From positions 1 through 41,229 of the forward strand of contig DXKH01000069.1 of the NCBI GenBank assembly GCA_019415335.1: a stretch of DNA of 41,229 bases, written 5' to 3'. Below, piece after piece: positions 20,876 through 33,473 of this stretch. This DNA comes from Citrobacter sp. Its GTDB lineage: Bacteria; Pseudomonadota; Gammaproteobacteria; Enterobacterales; Enterobacteriaceae. The notes beneath the pieces are model-generated. The model searched no databases. It worked only from the letters and a program-made list of their open reading frames with translations, and was not told the DNA's origin. Within the stretch, counting starts at the first letter, position 1, and each line of letters begins with the position of its first letter. A program made the translations under genes and the position numbers.

Positions 20876-23800
20876 TCATGCTACGGCGTTTTCTTCCAGT
20901 TGTTGCATAAACTGACGCACCCAGTCCATTCGCGTTTTCCGCTCGGTCAGATCCTGAATGAACTTCAGCCGGGTCGGTCCGTCAAGACGGAAGTGCTGCG
21001 GCTGTTTTTGCAACAGGCCAATCAGCCAGCCGGGGTTGACATGGTTCTTCTCGGCAAATTCGATAGTGCCGCCTTTCTCGTTGCCTTCCAGTTTGCGGAT
21101 ACCCAGCTTCTGCGCCTGTTGACGCAAGCGGGCGATATCCAGCAGGGTACGCGCCGGATCGGGCAACAGACCGAAGCGGTCGATCAGCTCCACTTTAATC
21201 TCTTCAAGTTCATTCTCGCTCTTCGCGCTGGCGATACGCTTGTAGAACGACAGGCGGGTATTCACGTCCGGGATGAAATCGTCCGGCAGCAGTGATGGCA
21301 TACGCAGTTCGACTTCGGTTTGCTGACTGGTGAGATCTTCCAGCGACGGCTCGCGTCCGGCCTTCAGGGCATCGACGGCATTTTCCAGCAGCTCCATATA
21401 CAGCGAGAAGCCGATGGTTTCCATCGAACCGCTCTGCTCTTCCCCGAGCAATTCACCCGCGCCACGGATCTCCAGATCGTGAGTCGCCAGCGCAAAGCCT
21501 GCGCCCAGGTCTTCCAGCGAGGCGATCGCTTCCAGACGTTTTTGCGCGTCGGTGGTCATCGCTTTGGGATGCGGCGTCAGCAGCCAGGCATACGCCTGAT
21601 GGTGTGAACGTCCCACGCGGCCGCGCAACTGGTGTAACTGCGCCAGACCGAAGTGATCCGCACGCTCGATAATAATCGTGTTGGCGGTTGGGATATCGAT
21701 ACCGGTTTCGATAATGGTGGTGCAGACCAGCACGTTAAAACGCTGATGGTGGAAGTCGTTCATCACGCGTTCCAGTTCGCGTTCGCGCATCTGCCCGTGA
21801 CCAATGGCAATTCGCGCTTCCGGTACCAGCTCCGCCAGCCTGTCGGCGGCTTTCTGGATGTTCTCGACATCATTGTAAAGGTAGTAGACCTGCCCGCCGC
21901 GCAGCACTTCACGCAGAATCGCCTCGCGTACCACCAGCGCATCGTACTCGCGAACAAAGGTTTTCACCGCAAGACGGCGCGCAGGCGGGGTGGCGATAAT
22001 CGAGAGATCGCGCATGCCGCTCATCGCCATATTCAGCGTACGCGGGATCGGCGTGGCGGTCAGCGTCAGAATGTCCACATCGGCACGCATTGCTTTGATG
22101 CGCTCTTTATGGCGCACGCCGAAACGGTGTTCTTCATCGACGATCAGCAGCCCCAGATCTTTCAGCTTCACATCGCTTTGCAGCAGCTTGTGCGTGCCGA
22201 TCAGAATATCAACTTTTCCTTCAGCCACCTGTTCCAGGATCTGCGCCTGTTCTTTGGCGCTGCGGAAGCGGGAAAGCATCTCGATGCGCACCGGCCAGTT
22301 GGCAAAGCGGTCGCGGAAATTATCAAAGTGTTGCTGAGCGAGCAGGGTTGTCGGCACCAGCACCGCCACCTGCTTGTGGTTTTCGACCGCGAGAAACGCG
22401 GCGCGCATCGCCACTTCGGTTTTACCAAATCCAACGTCACCACACACCAGGCGGTCCATCGCCAACGGCTGACACATGTCGCTAAGCACAGCGTTAATCG
22501 CCTGCGCCTGGTCAGGGGTAGTTTCGAAGGGGAAGCCGTCGCAGAACAGCTGATACTGCTCGCGATCGTGTTTGAAGGCGAACCCCTCTTTTGCCGCGCG
22601 CTGGGCGTAGATGTCCAGCAGTTCGGCTGCCACGTCGCGCACTTTCTCTGCCGCTTTCTGTCGGGCGCGTGACCAGGCGTCGCCGCCGAGTTTATGCAGC
22701 GGCGCGTTCTCTTCCGCGCCTCCGGCGTAGCGGCTGATCAGATGCAAAGAAGAGACCGGGACGTACAGTTTGGCGTCATTGGCGTAGGTGAGCATCAGAT
22801 ATTCACCTTTGATCCCGCCCGCTTCCAGCGTGGTCATCCCGGCATAGCGTCCAACGCCGTGCTCCAGATGCACCACCGGCTGACCCGGATGCAACTCCGC
22901 CAGGTTGCGGATCAGCGTATCCGGGTTAATCGTGCGGCGTGAATCCTGACGACGTCGCGCCACGCGCTCGCCCAGCAGGTCGCTTTCACAGATTAATGCC
23001 AGATTACGCGTCGTATCGATAAACCCGTGCTCGGCGGCGCCAATCATCAGGTAGCGTCCGATATCCGTCGCTTCGTCCAGACGCATAATGCGCTTTGGCG
23101 CGACTTTGATACGGGCGAGCAGTTCACCAAGGGCTTCACGGCGACCTTCACTCTCAACCGAAAAAATCACCGGTCCATTGAAAGATTCCAGGAACTTACG
23201 CAGTGCATCCAGCGGTGATTTTTGCTGTGCCTGAACCGCGAGGTCCGGTAGCGTCTGGAAGCCTAAGTTGGTATTCGCCGCTTTCGCGGGAAGGTGATCG
23301 GTTTTGAGCTGTACGCGCGGCCAGCGTTTGAGCTCAGAAAAGAGCTCATCGACGCGCAACCAGAGTGATTCCGGTGGCAGCAGCGGGCGCATCGGATCCA
23401 CGCCCCGGTTTTCGAAACGCGCCAGCGTATCGGCCTGGAAACGCTCGGCGCTGTTTTCCAGTGAGCCAGTATTGACCACCAGCGTATTGGTCGGGAAATA
23501 GCTAAACAGCGGCGGCAGCGGTTCGCTGAAAAACAGCGGCTGCCAGTATTCGATCCCCGCCGGCAACGTGCCTTTGCTGACCTGTTGATAGATATGCTCC
23601 GGATCGCGCTTCACCTCGAAGGTATCGCGCCACTGGCTGCGAAACAGTTCGATCGCCGTTTTGTCGGTCGGAAATTCGTGGGCGGGCAGCAGATTGATGG
23701 CGTCGACTTCTTCCAGCGTGCGCTGGGTGTCCGCGTCAAACAGGCGCAGACTGTCAATTTCGTCGTCGAAGAAATCCAGACGATAGGGCTGTTCGCTGCC

Positions 23801-24322
23801 CATCGGGTACAGATCCAGCAGCGCGCCGCGGGTGGCGTATTCGCCATGTTCCATGACCTGATCAACATGTCGGTAACCGGCGCTGTCGAGTTGCAAACGC
23901 AGGGCGTCACGCGATAAACGCTGACCTTTTTTCATCACCAGCGCATGACCGTGCAGATAGCTGTGCGGGCAGACGCGCTGCATCAGGGTATTGACCGGGA
24001 CAATCAACACCCCGCGCTGCATCGACGGCAACTGATACAGTGTGGAGAGACGCGAGGAGATAATTTCCTGATGCGGAGAGAAACTATCGTAGGGCAGGGT
24101 TTCCCAGTCCGCGAGGTTCATGACCATCTGATCGGTAAACTGACGGATTTCATCATGCAGGCGCAGCGCGTTTTGCATATCGGGCGCCACGAGCACTACG
24201 GGTCCGGCGTGACGTTCAGCAATTTCCGCCACCAGCGTGGCGCAGGCAGCCCCGGTCAGTTCACCCAACAGGCGCTGGTCGCCCGCTTTCACGGGCAGCG
24301 TGTAACGTTGTTGTTCAGGCAT
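20876..24322 (-). CDS. mfd: Transcription-repair coupling factor
   Basis: ATP-driven translocase that removes stalled RNA polymerase from DNA lesions and recruits UvrA. I set the start at 24322 (1148 residues, E. coli length, MPEQQRYTLPV); the frame is open 14 codons upstream without support. Domains in order: UvrB-like N-terminal region (about 1-350), the RNA polymerase interaction domain near 480-545 (PVVHLEHGVGRYAGM), RecG-like helicase with Walker A CGDVGFGKTE near 627-636 and DEEH box, the TRG region (LRGRVGRSHHQAYA) and a C-terminal domain that masks the UvrA-binding surface. Confidence 0.97.
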   Translation of the reverse strand: MPEQQRYTLPVKAGDQRLLGELTGAACATLVAEIAERHAGPVVLVAPDMQNALRLHDEIRQFTDQMVMNLADWETLPYDSFSPHQEIISSRLSTLYQLPSMQRGVLIVPVNTLMQRVCPHSYLHGHALVMKKGQRLSRDALRLQLDSAGYRHVDQVMEHGEYATRGALLDLYPMGSEQPYRLDFFDDEIDSLRLFDADTQRTLEEVDAINLLPAHEFPTDKTAIELFRSQWRDTFEVKRDPEHIYQQVSKGTLPAGIEYWQPLFFSEPLPPLFSYFPTNTLVVNTGSLENSAERFQADTLARFENRGVDPMRPLLPPESLWLRVDELFSELKRWPRVQLKTDHLPAKAANTNLGFQTLPDLAVQAQQKSPLDALRKFLESFNGPVIFSVESEGRREALGELLARIKVAPKRIMRLDEATDIGRYLMIGAAEHGFIDTTRNLALICESDLLGERVARRRQDSRRTINPDTLIRNLAELHPGQPVVHLEHGVGRYAGMTTLEAGGIKGEYLMLTYANDAKLYVPVSSLHLISRYAGGAEENAPLHKLGGDAWSRARQKAAEKVRDVAAELLDIYAQRAAKEGFAFKHDREQYQLFCDGFPFETTPDQAQAINAVLSDMCQPLAMDRLVCGDVGFGKTEVAMRAAFLAVENHKQVAVLVPTTLLAQQHFDNFRDRFANWPVRIEMLSRFRSAKEQAQILEQVAEGKVDILIGTHKLLQSDVKLKDLGLLIVDEEHRFGVRHKERIKAMRADVDILTLTATPIPRTLNMAMSGMRDLSIIATPPARRLAVKTFVREYDALVVREAILREVLRGGQVYYLYNDVENIQKAADRLAELVPEARIAIGHGQMRERELERVMNDFHHQRFNVLVCTTIIETGIDIPTANTIIIERADHFGLAQLHQLRGRVGRSHHQAYAWLLTPHPKAMTTDAQKRLEAIASLEDLGAGFALATHDLEIRGAGELLGEEQSGSMETIGFSLYMELLENAVDALKAGREPSLEDLTSQQTEVELRMPSLLPDDFIPDVNTRLSFYKRIASAKSENELEEIKVELIDRFGLLPDPARTLLDIARLRQQAQKLGIRKLEGNEKGGTIEFAEKNHVNPGWLIGLLQKQPQHFRLDGPTRLKFIQDLTERKTRMDWVRQFMQQLEENAVA

Positions 24323-24406
24323 TCGGTTGTCAGAATCTCTTTTAGGTATTCGTCTGATAAGCAATGCCCTTTATTATCCGTGATCGCTCCTCATTAGCAA
24401 ATTGAA

Positions 24407-24426
24407 TCGCCCTCAGATAAGGGCGA
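24407..24426 (-). terminator. Possible terminator after ycfT
   Basis: TCGCCCT (24407-24413) and AGGGCGA (24420-24426) form a 7-bp stem 6 bases before the ycfT stop on the plus strand. On the minus strand, the downstream arm runs into ATTCAATTT, a weak T-rich tail. Confidence 0.45.
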
Positions 24427-24431
24427 AAGGC

Positions 24432-25505
24432 TTAGCGGGAATAGCCAACGGCTTGCTGACGAGATGGGGGAGAGAAGAGGATATCGCCGAACAGACCCTG
24501 CGACAGTTTGCGCACGGCAAGACCCAACAGCGTACAGATCAACAGGCTGACAAATGGATAGACCAGTAACAGAGCCAGCTCCAGTTCGGGGGACCAGACG
24601 GCGGCATTGATTTGCGGGATCAACAGCAGGCTGAACGCCTCGACCAGAATGCGATGCGTGGTATAAATCGCGATGGTGTTCGAACCGATCACGTTAAGCA
24701 GACTGGATTCACGCATGCCGAAGCGCTGCTCATACTGATAAAACAGTTTCATGATCAGCACGATAGAGACCAATGACAGCAGCAATGAGACGTTAAACAG
24801 CCACGCCGCGATAGCCAGCACGATGGCGGCCGCACAGGGTAGCGCATAGCGGCGTAACGGCACCTCTTTGATCCATGCCATCAGCGGGACACCAAACCAG
24901 GCGCCGAGGCTGTAATACGGCAGGTTGCGGATCACGCTGTTCATTCCCCACCACGGGGTAGCAACAAAGTTGACCGCCACGCTCAGCAAAACAAACAGGG
25001 CGAACAGCGGCGCGGCCCAGCGGCTGAACATTTTACAGACCACGAAATAGACAATCAGCGCATACAGATACCAGAGGCTGGTGCTGGCGGTCAGCATGCC
25101 GTGAAGGAACTGGCTAACGGAACCGGCATAAGCGGCGTTGGACGCATTATGAAGATCGCGTGACGGCGCCAGCCAGTTGTTCAGTGCGCTGAGCGCCAGC
25201 CATTGAGCGATGCCCCACAGCGCCAGCACCCAGAAAATACTCCAGATCCGCTTGTTGACGCTCTCTTTCCAGTTCACGCTGTCGATATAGCGGCGAATCA
25301 GAAAGCCCGAGATAAAGAAAAATACCGGCATACGAAACGGGGCGAGATAGAGATTAAAGTAAACCCAGCATTTCGACAGCAGTTCCGAAAGGGGCAACTG
25401 GAAGTGGGTCAGGTGGGGGTAGAAGGTGATGACTGAGTGATAGATGACCACCAGACAGATACATAACCCTTTGATTTGGTTAATCCATAGTTCTTTCTTT
25501 TTCAT
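24432..25505 (-). CDS. ycfT: Acyltransferase-3 family membrane protein YcfT
   Basis: Integral inner-membrane protein of the acyltransferase 3/OafA family, 357 residues, the K-12 length. Family members transfer acyl groups to sugars or other envelope molecules; the YcfT substrate is unknown. Typical signs are the N-terminal WINQIKGLCICLVVIYHSVI with its conserved His in the first helix, RMPVFFFISGFLIRRY, and about ten hydrophobic segments. The start lacks a good Shine-Dalgarno but fits the K-12 N-terminus. It is transcribed away from lolC, with 250 bases between them. Confidence 0.92.
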   Translation of the reverse strand: MKKKELWINQIKGLCICLVVIYHSVITFYPHLTHFQLPLSELLSKCWVYFNLYLAPFRMPVFFFISGFLIRRYIDSVNWKESVNKRIWSIFWVLALWGIAQWLALSALNNWLAPSRDLHNASNAAYAGSVSQFLHGMLTASTSLWYLYALIVYFVVCKMFSRWAAPLFALFVLLSVAVNFVATPWWGMNSVIRNLPYYSLGAWFGVPLMAWIKEVPLRRYALPCAAAIVLAIAAWLFNVSLLLSLVSIVLIMKLFYQYEQRFGMRESSLLNVIGSNTIAIYTTHRILVEAFSLLLIPQINAAVWSPELELALLLVYPFVSLLICTLLGLAVRKLSQGLFGDILFSPPSRQQAVGYSR

Positions 25506-25536
25506 CAGGACAGCGCGCTCGCGTTATTCAACATAG

Positions 25537-28893
<3,357 letters not shown>

Positions 28894-28940
28894 CCATAAT
28901 TGCGTGAGAGATACACAACATCATTCATGTGACCTCAACA

Positions 28941-28967
28941 GCGGCCGCCTGAAGGATGAAGTGTATA
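28941..28967 (-). repeat. ERIC remnant upstream of nagK
   Basis: GCCTGAAGGATGAAGTGTA (28947-28965) is the exact reverse complement of 34715-34733, the left end of the ERIC element beside pepT. The preceding bases also resemble the ERIC interior with deletions, but the conserved core is missing. It ends about 4 bases before the nagK ribosome-binding site. Confidence 0.65.
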
Positions 28968-28982
28968 AAACAAGGAGCGGCA

Positions 28983-29894
28983 ATGTACTACGGGTTTGAT
29001 ATTGGTGGGACAAAAATTGCGTTGGGCGTCTTTGATAACGAGCGGAAATTACAGTGGGAAAAACGTGTTCCCACTCCGCGCGACAGCTATGACGCATTTT
29101 TAGAGGCCGTGTGCGGGCTGGTGGTGGAAGCCGACCAGCGATTTGGCGTGAAAGGTTCGGTGGGTATTGGCATCCCCGGGATGCCGGAAACCGAAGATGG
29201 CACGCTGTATGCCGCGAACGTCCCTGCAGCCAGTGGCAAACCCCTGCGCGCCGATCTTAGCGTGCGACTTGACCGCGACGTTCGCCTCGACAACGATGCC
29301 AACTGTTTTGCTCTGTCTGAAGCCTGGGATGACGAATTCACCCGCTATCCGCTAGTGATGGGCCTGATCCTGGGTACTGGCGTAGGGGGAGGTTTAATCC
29401 TCAACGGAAAACCGATCACCGGGCGCAGTTACATCACCGGCGAGTTTGGCCATATGCGTCTGCCGGTCGATGCGCTCACCCTGATGGGTCTCGATTTCCC
29501 GCTGCGTCGCTGTGGCTGCGGTCAACTCGGTTGTATTGAAAATTATCTTTCCGGGCGAGGATTTGCCTGGTTGTATCAGCATTACTATCATCAACCGTTA
29601 CAGGCGCCTGAGATCATTTCGTTGTGGGAGCAGGGAGATGAGCGGGCGCGGGCGCACGTTGAGCGTTATCTGGATTTGCTGGCGGTGTGTCTGGGGAATA
29701 TCCTGACCATCGTCGATCCGGACCTGGTGGTTATCGGAGGAGGATTGTCGAACTTCACGGCTATCACTACCGATCTGGCGGACAGATTGCCGCGTCATCT
29801 GCTTCCTGTGGCACGTGTTCCCCGCATTGAACGAGCACGGCACGGCGATGCGGGCGGGATGCGTGGCGCCGCCTTCTTACATCTTACCGATTAA
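28983..29894 (+). CDS. nagK: N-acetyl-D-glucosamine kinase
   Basis: ROK-family kinase that phosphorylates GlcNAc released in peptidoglycan recycling to GlcNAc-6-phosphate. I set the start at 28983 (303 residues, E. coli length, [18 protein letters not shown]) with AAGGAG 6 bases upstream. The phosphate-binding DIGGTK motif is at residues 6-11, the catalytic Asp lies in RLDNDANCF, and the zinc motif follows (GHMRLP then [17 protein letters not shown]). It functionally follows nagZ, also in this window, which releases GlcNAc. cobB starts 15 bases downstream. Confidence 0.96.
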   Translation: MYYGFDIGGTKIALGVFDNERKLQWEKRVPTPRDSYDAFLEAVCGLVVEADQRFGVKGSVGIGIPGMPETEDGTLYAANVPAASGKPLRADLSVRLDRDVRLDNDANCFALSEAWDDEFTRYPLVMGLILGTGVGGGLILNGKPITGRSYITGEFGHMRLPVDALTLMGLDFPLRRCGCGQLGCIENYLSGRGFAWLYQHYYHQPLQAPEIISLWEQGDERARAHVERYLDLLAVCLGNILTIVDPDLVVIGGGLSNFTAITTDLADRLPRHLLPVARVPRIERARHGDAGGMRGAAFLHLTD

Positions 29895-29909
29895 TCAAAA
29901 GAGGTTGCT

Positions 29910-30731
29910 ATGCTGTCGCGTCGGGGTCATCGGTTAAGTCGATTTCGGAAAAACAAACGCCATCTGCGCGAACGCCTTCGTCAACGGATCTTTTTCAGAG
30001 ACAGAGTGGTACCGGAAGTGATGGAAAAACCAAGAGTTTTGGTGCTTACAGGGGCAGGGATCTCTGCGGAGTCGGGTATTCGTACCTTCCGCGCCGCAGA
30101 TGGACTGTGGGAAGAGCATCGGGTTGAGGATGTGGCGACACCGGAAGGTTTCGCCCGTAATCCTGCGCTGGTGCAGTCTTTCTATAATGCCCGCCGTCGG
30201 CAATTGCAGCAGCCTGAAATCCAGCCTAATCCGGCGCACATCGCGCTGGCGAAACTGGAAGAGGCGCTGGGCGACCGTTTTCTGCTGGTGACCCAGAATA
30301 TTGACAACCTGCATGAGCGGGCGGGCAACCAGAACATCATCCATATGCATGGCGAGCTGTTGAAAGTGCACTGTTCGCAGAGCGGGCAGATCCTTGAGTG
30401 GACGGGTGATGTGACGCCGGAAGACAAATGTCACTGCTGCCAGTTTCCGGCACCGCTGCGTCCGCACGTGGTGTGGTTTGGCGAGATGCCGCTCGGTATG
30501 GATGAGATCTATATGGCGCTGGCCATGGCGGATGTCTTTATCGCCATCGGCACCTCCGGACACGTCTATCCGGCGGCTGGCTTTGTCCACGAAGCGAAGC
30601 TGCACGGCGCCCATACCGTTGAGCTAAATCTGGAACCAAGCCAGGTCGGCAGTGAGTTTGAAGAGAAATATTATGGTCCGGCAAGCCAGGTGGTGCCTGA
30701 GTTTGTGGACAAATTATTGAAAGGTTTGTAA
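29910..30731 (+). CDS. cobB: NAD-dependent protein deacylase (sirtuin)
   Basis: Sirtuin that removes acetyl and succinyl groups from lysines, including on acetyl-CoA synthetase. The 273-residue long form starts at 29910 with AGAGG upstream; its 37-residue N-terminus is highly basic ([16 protein letters not shown]). An in-frame ATG at 30021 would give the known short form starting MEKPRVL. NAD-binding [15 protein letters not shown]92 and R95 of the desuccinylase pocket, H147 in IHMHGE, and the zinc cysteines in VHCSQSG and DKCHCCQF are all present. The C-terminus ends KLLKGL, shorter than in E. coli K-12. Confidence 0.96.
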   Translation: MLSRRGHRLSRFRKNKRHLRERLRQRIFFRDRVVPEVMEKPRVLVLTGAGISAESGIRTFRAADGLWEEHRVEDVATPEGFARNPALVQSFYNARRRQLQQPEIQPNPAHIALAKLEEALGDRFLLVTQNIDNLHERAGNQNIIHMHGELLKVHCSQSGQILEWTGDVTPEDKCHCCQFPAPLRPHVVWFGEMPLGMDEIYMALAMADVFIAIGTSGHVYPAAGFVHEAKLHGAHTVELNLEPSQVGSEFEEKYYGPASQVVPEFVDKLLKGL

Positions 30732-30732
30732 T

Positions 30733-30761
30733 AAAAAGGCCCGGATTTTCCGGGCCTTTTT
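30733..30761. terminator. Bidirectional terminator, cobB / potD
   Basis: AAAAAGGCCCGG (30733-30744) and CCGGGCCTTTTT (30750-30761) form a 12-bp stem with a short AT loop, with A- and T-runs at each side. It serves both convergent genes. Confidence 0.93.
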
Positions 30762-30767
30762 GCTGAA

Positions 30768-31814
30768 TTAGCGTCCTGCTTTCAGCTTCTGATAATACTC
30801 TTCGTAAATCGCGCTGGCGGGGCCAACGTCGTTCTGCCATTCACCTTTGCTGATGGTTTCCGCATCCGGGTAGAGCGATTTATCGTTGGCGACTTCCGGG
30901 CTTAGCAGCTTGCGCGCCGCCAGGTTTGGCGTCGGATAGCCGATGGTTTCCGCCACTTCTTTCGCCACGTCCGGACGCAGCAGGAAGTTGATCAGCTTCA
31001 GCGCACCCTCTTTGTTTTTGGCGTTTGCCGGAATCGAGAGACTGTCCATCCAGAAGATCCCGCCTTCTTTCGGCCAGACCACTTCCAGCGGCGTACCGGC
31101 CTGGCGTGCGACGAAGGCGGAGCCGTTCCACACCATCCCCAGATTCACTTCGCCTTCCATATACGGATTCGCCGGGTTATCGGAGTTAAACGCGGCAACG
31201 TTAGGCATCAGCTTTTTCAGCTCGTTATAGGCCGCTTCAATCTCTTTAGGATCGGTGGTGTTGCCGGAATAGCCCAGCTTACGTAGCGCCATCTGGAACA
31301 CTTCGCGCGCGTCGTCGGTCAGCAACAGGCTGCCTTTGTACTCCGGCTTCCACAGGTCAGCCCAACTCGTGACGGTTTTCGGGTCAATGCTGTCGCTGTT
31401 TACGCCAATAGCCGTCGCACCCCAGATGTACGGGATGGAGTAGTCGTTGTTGGGATCGAACGGCTTGTTCAGCATCTCTGGATCGAGATTGTTGAAGTTG
31501 GTTAACTTCGACTTGTCGATCTTTTGAATCATGCCCTCTTTACGCATTTTGTCGACATAATAGGTGGAAGGCACCACCAGGTCATATGCGCCGTCTTTGT
31601 AGGTTTTGAGCTTGGCATACATGGTTTCATTCGACTCGTAGGTCGAATAGATAACCTTAATACCGGTCTCTTTGGTGAACTGTTCCAGCAGTCCTGGCGG
31701 AACGTACTCGGTCCAGTTATAGAAATAGAGTGTTTTACTGTCGTCCGCGTGCGCAGCGCTCATTCCCATTGCAAGAGCGCCTGCCGCGAGCAGGTGGCGT
31801 GACCATTTTTTCAT
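30768..31814 (-). CDS. potD: Spermidine/putrescine-binding periplasmic protein PotD
   Basis: Periplasmic substrate-binding protein of the PotABCD polyamine transporter, preferring spermidine. I set the start at 31814 (348 residues, E. coli length, MKKWSRHLLAAG); an upstream in-frame ATG (31868) lies inside potC. The signal peptide ends at SAAHA. The mature protein starts DDSKTLYFYNWTEYVPPGLL, and ligand-pocket stretches such as WTEY, STYESNE and VWNGSAFVAR are intact. It is the last gene of the operon. Confidence 0.97.
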   Translation of the reverse strand: MKKWSRHLLAAGALAMGMSAAHADDSKTLYFYNWTEYVPPGLLEQFTKETGIKVIYSTYESNETMYAKLKTYKDGAYDLVVPSTYYVDKMRKEGMIQKIDKSKLTNFNNLDPEMLNKPFDPNNDYSIPYIWGATAIGVNSDSIDPKTVTSWADLWKPEYKGSLLLTDDAREVFQMALRKLGYSGNTTDPKEIEAAYNELKKLMPNVAAFNSDNPANPYMEGEVNLGMVWNGSAFVARQAGTPLEVVWPKEGGIFWMDSLSIPANAKNKEGALKLINFLLRPDVAKEVAETIGYPTPNLAARKLLSPEVANDKSLYPDAETISKGEWQNDVGPASAIYEEYYQKLKAGR

Positions 31815-31839
31815 TTTAACGTCCCCTGAGTATCGAACC

Positions 31840-32619
31840 TTAACGGCTCCTGGTTTTATCACGAGCAATCAACTGGCTGGCGATGACCATCACCAGCGAC
31901 AGCACTAATAAAATGGTCGCCAACGCGTTAACTTCCGGAGATACGCCGACCTTGACCATCGAATAGATCTTTAACGGTAGAATTTCATAGCCCGGCCCGG
32001 TAACGAACGACGAAACCACCACATCGTCCATCGACAGGGTAAAGCTCAACAGCCAGCCTGCAGCAACCGCTGGCATGGCAAGCGGCAGAATGATTTTACG
32101 CAGGATGGTGATTTCACTGGCACCCAGATCTTTGGCTGCTTCCAGCATCCGCACGTCAAACCCTTTCAGCCGTGAATAGACTGTCACGACCACGAAAGGC
32201 AGGCAGAAAGTGATATGCGAGAACAGCAGCGACCAGAAGCCCAACTGAATACCCAGCAGCATAAACAGCACCAGCAATGAAATCGCCATCACAATATCCG
32301 GTGACATCATCACCACAAACAGCATTCCGCTGACGAATGGTTTACCGCGAAAACGGTAGCGATACAGCGCCACGGCCGTTAACGAACCGATAGCGGTGGC
32401 AAACGTCGCGGAAAAGATAGCCATCGTCAGTGAGTGTTGCGCCGCCTGCAGCAGGCTGTCGTTATTCATCAGCAGGCCGTACCATTTGGTGGTAAAACCC
32501 TGCCAGTTGATGCCAAAGCGCGAGCTGTTAAAGGAGTTCACAATCAAAATAATGATGGGAATATACAGGTACGCGTAGATAGCGGTCATAAAACCGCCGC
32601 GAAACAGTCGACCGATCAT
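31840..32619 (-). CDS. potC: Polyamine ABC transporter permease PotC
   Basis: Inner-membrane permease of PotABCD, 259 residues with six hydrophobic segments. The EAA loop that docks to PotA is [24 protein letters not shown]. The C-terminus reads ARDKTRSR, several residues shorter than the 264 I recall for E. coli. Its ATG overlaps the potB stop by 4 bases, and 25 bases separate it from potD. Confidence 0.96.
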   Translation of the reverse strand: MIGRLFRGGFMTAIYAYLYIPIIILIVNSFNSSRFGINWQGFTTKWYGLLMNNDSLLQAAQHSLTMAIFSATFATAIGSLTAVALYRYRFRGKPFVSGMLFVVMMSPDIVMAISLLVLFMLLGIQLGFWSLLFSHITFCLPFVVVTVYSRLKGFDVRMLEAAKDLGASEITILRKIILPLAMPAVAAGWLLSFTLSMDDVVVSSFVTGPGYEILPLKIYSMVKVGVSPEVNALATILLVLSLVMVIASQLIARDKTRSR

Positions 32620-33473
32620 TCGAGCTCTCCCTTTTTGTTCAGCAGTCGGGAGGCGCGCCAGTACACCAGCAGCATCAGGCCCATCACAATCGTCAGGGTT
32701 ATGCTGGTTGCGGCACCAAACGGCCAGTCGCGGATATTGAGGAACTGAACTTTAATCACATTACCAATCAGCAGGTTTTTCGCGCCGCCCATCAGATCGG
32801 AAACGTAGAACAGTCCCATCGCGGGCAGCATCACCAGCAGGCAACCGGCAATAATGCCCGGCATGGTTAGCGGGATGATGATCCGAATAAAAGTCTGCAG
32901 CTTGCTGGCTCCCAGATCTTTCGCCGCTTCCAGCAACGGTCTGTCGAGCTTTTCAATACTGGAGTACAACGGCATTACCATAAACGGCAGCAGGATATAC
33001 ACCAGACCGATAATGACCGCGCTCGGGGTAAACATGATGCGCATCGGGGTGTCGATCACCCCCAGCCACAGCAAAAACTCGTTCAGGTAACCCTTGGTGC
33101 TGAGGAAAATTTTCAGCCCATAGATGCGGATCAGCGAGTTGGTCCAGAAGGGGACAATCAGCAAAAACAGCAGCAGTGGGCGGACTCTCTCTGGCAGTCG
33201 CGCCAGAAACCAGGCAAAAGGATAGCCGAGCACGAGGCAGGCGATGGTGGCGATCAGCGCCATATTCAGCGAGTGCAGCAGCACTTCAAAATAGAGCGGA
33301 TCGAGCAGGCGTGCGTAGTTGTCCAGCGTAAAGACCATTTTGACGAAGCTGGCATCGTCGCGGGTCAAAAAGCTGGTGCCAATGATCATCAGGTTGGGCA
33401 GAAAGACAAACAACACAAGCCAACCGACGATAGTGACAATCACCACATTCTGGAATTTACTTGTGTTCTTCAT
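32616..33473 (-). CDS. potB: Polyamine ABC transporter permease PotB
   Basis: Second inner-membrane permease of PotABCD, 285 residues as given. A shorter start at an internal codon is possible, since E. coli PotB is sometimes annotated near 275 residues. It has six hydrophobic segments and the EAA loop [20 protein letters not shown]. Its start overlaps the potA 3' end by 17 bases, which implies coupled translation and fixed stoichiometry. Confidence 0.95.
   Translation of the reverse strand: MKNTSKFQNVVIVTIVGWLVLFVFLPNLMIIGTSFLTRDDASFVKMVFTLDNYARLLDPLYFEVLLHSLNMALIATIACLVLGYPFAWFLARLPERVRPLLLFLLIVPFWTNSLIRIYGLKIFLSTKGYLNEFLLWLGVIDTPMRIMFTPSAVIIGLVYILLPFMVMPLYSSIEKLDRPLLEAAKDLGASKLQTFIRIIIPLTMPGIIAGCLLVMLPAMGLFYVSDLMGGAKNLLIGNVIKVQFLNIRDWPFGAATSITLTIVMGLMLLVYWRASRLLNKKGELE

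Noticed and set aside
21653..22672. 339-codon plus-strand open frame inside mfd
   Set aside because: Antisense shadow of the helicase domain, with Gln/His-rich composition typical of reverse-strand frames and no family features.
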